From assembly GCA_009392075.1 (NCBI GenBank), contig VFHG01000173.1, positions 1-8,357 of the forward strand: a DNA stretch of 8,357 bases, written 5' to 3'. Shown one piece after another: positions 6,864 to 8,357 of this stretch. The notes beneath the pieces were generated by a model, which was given only the letters and a program-made list of their open reading frames with translations, searched no databases and was not told the origin of the DNA. This DNA comes from SAR202 cluster bacterium. GTDB lineage: Bacteria > Chloroflexota > Dehalococcoidia > UBA3495. Every line of letters starts with the position of its first letter. The stretch's first letter is position 1. The position numbers and the translations under genes are program-made.

Positions 6864-7594
6864 TGGAACCCCTGGGAGGCTTCGCGTTGGACCCGAAATA
6901 GAGTCTCCATTCCTCGAAATGCCAATGACAGCACTTCATCAACCTGCTGACGGGGGAACGGCAGAGCCTCTGTAGCGCCCTGCAGTTCCACCAGGCCGCC
7001 CTGTGCGGTAAGGACAACATTGAAATCCACATCGGCCACGAAGTCTTCTTCGTAGCAAAGGTCCAGAAGCAGTTGACCGTTGAGGATGCCTACGCTAACG
7101 GCCGCCACAGGGCAGAGCAACGGTAATTTCGTCAGGATTCGGTTCTTCACCAGCATCTGCAACGCTTGGTGTAGGGCCACGTAGGCGCCCGTGATGGCGG
7201 CGGTCCGTGTTCCGCCATCAGCTTGGATCACGTCGCAGTCGATCTGAACGGTGCGCTCTCCAAGTGCATCCAGGTCGGTCACGGCCCGGAGAGACCGGCC
7301 GATCAGCCGCTGTATCTCCTGAGAACGTCCGCTGGGCCGGCCGGATTCCCGCTCCCTTGTCGTCCGGGTGTTGGTCGCCCTGGGCAGCATGGAATACTCG
7401 GCGGTGACCCATCCTTTACCCTGGCCCCGCAAGAATCCTGGCACCCGCTCCTCAAGAGAAGCGGCACAGAGTACCTTGGTGGTGCCCATCTCGATCAGTG
7501 CCGAACCCTCGGCATATTTCTGATAGCCGGGCGTGATGGTGATGGGGCGGTTTTCGTCCCAGGCGCGCCCGTCAGGTCGGGAATATTCAGCCAA
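6860..7594 (-). CDS. rph: Ribonuclease PH
   Basis: RNase PH is a phosphate-dependent 3'-5' exoribonuclease that trims tRNA precursors, working as a hexamer in the cytoplasm. The 244-residue length matches the family. Visible signatures are RPDGRAWDENRPI (6-18), SALIEMGTTKVLCAAS (31-46) and GWVTAEYSMLPRAT (61-74). GRSQEIQRLIGRSLRA (89-104) contains the phosphate-binding Arg90, and DCDVIQADGGTRTAAITGA (119-137) contains the GTR phosphate loop (128-130). LDLCYEEDFVADVDFNVV (177-194) holds Asp178 and Asp184, the expected acidic metal/catalytic positions. The start is TTG, the only codon that gives the conserved N terminus; GAGGT lies 11 nt upstream. rph is the first gene of a two-gene - strand operon and overlaps htrA by 4 nt. 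In many bacteria the gene after rph is rdgB (nucleotide pyrophosphatase), so htrA here is a less usual partner. Confidence 0.96.
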   Translation of the reverse strand: MAEYSRPDGRAWDENRPITITPGYQKYAEGSALIEMGTTKVLCAASLEERVPGFLRGQGKGWVTAEYSMLPRATNTRTTRERESGRPSGRSQEIQRLIGRSLRAVTDLDALGERTVQIDCDVIQADGGTRTAAITGAYVALHQALQMLVKNRILTKLPLLCPVAAVSVGILNGQLLLDLCYEEDFVADVDFNVVLTAQGGLVELQGATEALPFPRQQVDEVLSLAFRGMETLFRVQREASQGFQ

Positions 7595-7622
7595 TTGTTT
7601 TCAGTACCTCGATAAAGATTGC

Positions 7623-7638
7623 AAATTGGGAAATTGGG
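7623..7638. repeat. Tandem 8-mer AAATTGGG in the rph leader
   Basis: AAATTGGG is repeated exactly, head to tail, between 28 and 44 nt upstream of the rph start (CCCAATTT twice in the mRNA sense). It is AT-rich compared with the surroundings. It could be a protein-binding site or chance; nothing else supports a role. Confidence 0.4.
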
Positions 7639-7670
7639 TAGGCCCATAGACTCGCAATGGACATAGAATC

Positions 7671-7690
7671 CAAGTATACATTCATACTTG
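7671..7690. promoter_or_regulatory. Operator-like dyad CAAGTAT-N6-ATACTTG upstream of rph
   Basis: CAAGTAT (7671-7677) and ATACTTG (7684-7690) are perfect 7-bp inverted arms around ACATTC. The 20-bp element has the size of a site for a dimeric helix-turn-helix regulator. It lies in the gap between the divergent rph and ilvE genes. On the - strand it contains TATACT (7678 to 7673), a plausible -10 box for rph, although no good -35 precedes it. The site begins 55 bp upstream of the ilvE -35 box. Binding here could therefore repress rph-htrA or act on ilvE from a distance. This is inferred from symmetry and position only. Confidence 0.45.
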
Positions 7691-7744
7691 CCCCCGAAGA
7701 TTTTTTGGTATCCAGAGGCCTGCGGGTCCGGCATCGTCCTCAGG

Positions 7745-7774
7745 TTGTACTAGCTGAGGCTGTCAGATTATAAT
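7745..7774 (+). promoter_or_regulatory. Sigma70-like promoter for ilvE
   Basis: TTGTAC (7745-7750) and a perfect TATAAT (7769-7774) are separated by 18 bp. Transcription would start near 7781, giving a leader of about 27 nt that carries AAAAGGGG at 7793-7800. The leader is too short for a T-box or a leader-peptide attenuator, so any amino acid control would have to act at the promoter. Confidence 0.75.
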
Positions 7775-7807
7775 TTAGCGCACATTCTGATTAAAAGGGG
7801 TTATACC

Positions 7808-8357
7808 GTGGGCACTAACAAAGCTACATCCGTCAACGGCAATCAAAAACTGCACGCCTTTTTCCAGGGCGCTGTGGTACCGATGGATGAGGCGAAGGTG
7901 AGTGTGACAACCCACGCGCTGCATTACGGAACGGCCGTTTTCGAGGGCATCCGAGGCAACTGGAACGAAGAACAGGGCAAGATGTTCATATTCCGGATGC
8001 GGGAGCACTACGAGCGTTTGCTCCGCGGCTGCAAGATTCTGCTGTTGGATATCCCCTATAACGCCGACCAACTCTGCGACATCACTGTGGAGCTCATTGA
8101 GCGTAACGGCCATCAGTCGGACATCTACATCCGCCCTCTGGCCTACAAGAGCGCCGAGGTTGTGGCCAACCTGAAACTTCAGGAGCTGGCCAGTGATTTC
8201 ACGCTGATCACGGTGCCATTCGGCAACTACCTCGGCACCGACATCCTGAAATGCTGCACCTCCTCTTGGCGGAGGGTCGACGACAACATGATCCCAACCC
8301 AGATCAAGAGCGCAGGCATCTACGTCAACAGCATGCTGGCCAAGACCGAAGCCACCC
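7808..8357 (+). CDS. ilvE: Branched-chain amino acid aminotransferase, 5' part (cut by window end)
   Basis: This is a class IV (fold-type IV) PLP aminotransferase that interconverts leucine, isoleucine and valine with their 2-oxo acids, using glutamate/2-oxoglutarate. The frame is open from GTG 7808 to the window edge, 183 residues of about 300-310. Landmarks are FFQGAVVPMDEAKVSVTTHA (18-37), then LHYGTAVFEGIRGN (38-51), FRMREHYERLL (62-72), IYIRPLAYKS (106-115), and IPTQIKSAG with the Schiff-base Lys167 (162-170). YVNSMLAKTEA (172-182) follows. The GTG start is set by AAAAGGGG 7 nt upstream, and no other start gives the conserved N terminus. D-amino acid transaminase and aminodeoxychorismate lyase share the fold, but the THALHYG...FEGIR and YVNSxLAKTEA motifs favour IlvE. 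Confidence 0.93.
   Translation, partial: MGTNKATSVNGNQKLHAFFQGAVVPMDEAKVSVTTHALHYGTAVFEGIRGNWNEEQGKMFIFRMREHYERLLRGCKILLLDIPYNADQLCDITVELIERNGHQSDIYIRPLAYKSAEVVANLKLQELASDFTLITVPFGNYLGTDILKCCTSSWRRVDDNMIPTQIKSAGIYVNSMLAKTEAT

Noticed and set aside
7495..7734. 79-aa - strand frame overlapping the rph start and leader
   Set aside because: It spans the dyad and leader and runs out of frame into rph. There is no ribosome-binding site and no recognisable protein.
7775..7807. T-box, riboswitch or leader-peptide attenuator before ilvE
   Set aside because: The predicted leader is only about 27 nt, with no room for a structured RNA and no terminator hairpin.
7775..8113. 112-aa - strand frame opposite ilvE
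   Set aside because: It is antisense to well-conserved aminotransferase motifs and its 3' end lies in the ilvE promoter/leader region. It is a shadow.
1..8357. CRISPR array, tRNA/rRNA, insertion sequence or phage genes
   Set aside because: No spaced repeat array, no tRNA-like cloverleaf in the intergenic gaps, no transposase-like protein, and no terminal inverted repeats with target duplications were seen.

Overview
The window is a compact stretch of bacterial chromosome with no mobile element, CRISPR array, rRNA or tRNA that I can see. It is moderately GC-rich and densely coded. It uses many non-ATG starts (TTG for cbiB and rph, GTG for htrA and ilvE) and has short 4-nt gene overlaps and sharp intrinsic terminators. 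The gene set is a cobinamide-arm pair, a DR_2398-type PPOX flavoprotein, a two-domain M16 peptidase, RNase PH, a lipoprotein-like HtrA and a branched-chain aminotransferase. This would suit an environmental Chloroflexota (for example Dehalococcoidia/SAR202-like) or a similar lineage. That placement is an inference from gene content and style and needs a similarity search.

Positions 1-2113 (+): the end of a cobalamin operon. The last codons of an unidentified upstream gene overlap cbiB by TTGA. cbiB (adenosylcobinamide-phosphate synthase, an integral membrane protein) is followed at once by a threonine-phosphate decarboxylase (Salmonella naming: cobD). The second enzyme makes aminopropanol phosphate and the first attaches it to adenosylcobyric acid, so together they build the nucleotide-loop linker of vitamin B12.

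Positions 2114-2876 (+): a short GC-rich repeat/hairpin stretch, a PPOX-fold probable FMN enzyme of the DR_2398/MSMEG_1061 type, and a strong intrinsic terminator.

Positions 2877-5695 (+): a good sigma70-like promoter drives an 883-residue M16 metallopeptidase. Its first half carries the complete zinc site and its second half has lost it. The gene ends in a 14-bp hairpin with T-runs on both strands, which it shares with the convergent htrA.

Positions 5696-7594 (-): an rph-htrA operon, read right to left. The RNase PH gene starts with TTG and overlaps the htrA gene by GTGA. htrA encodes an exported, probably lipid-anchored, single-PDZ serine protease with an intact His/Asp/Ser triad.

Positions 7595-7807: a divergent regulatory region with a 20-bp dyad (7671-7690), a tandem 8-mer and a near-consensus promoter (TTGTAC-18-TATAAT) for ilvE.

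Positions 7808-8357 (+): the 5' part of a branched-chain amino acid aminotransferase, cut by the window edge just after the catalytic lysine region.

I see no clearly new system here. The most unusual items are the operator-like dyad, the translationally coupled RNase PH/HtrA pair, and the leaderless-looking active/inactive fused M16 peptidase.
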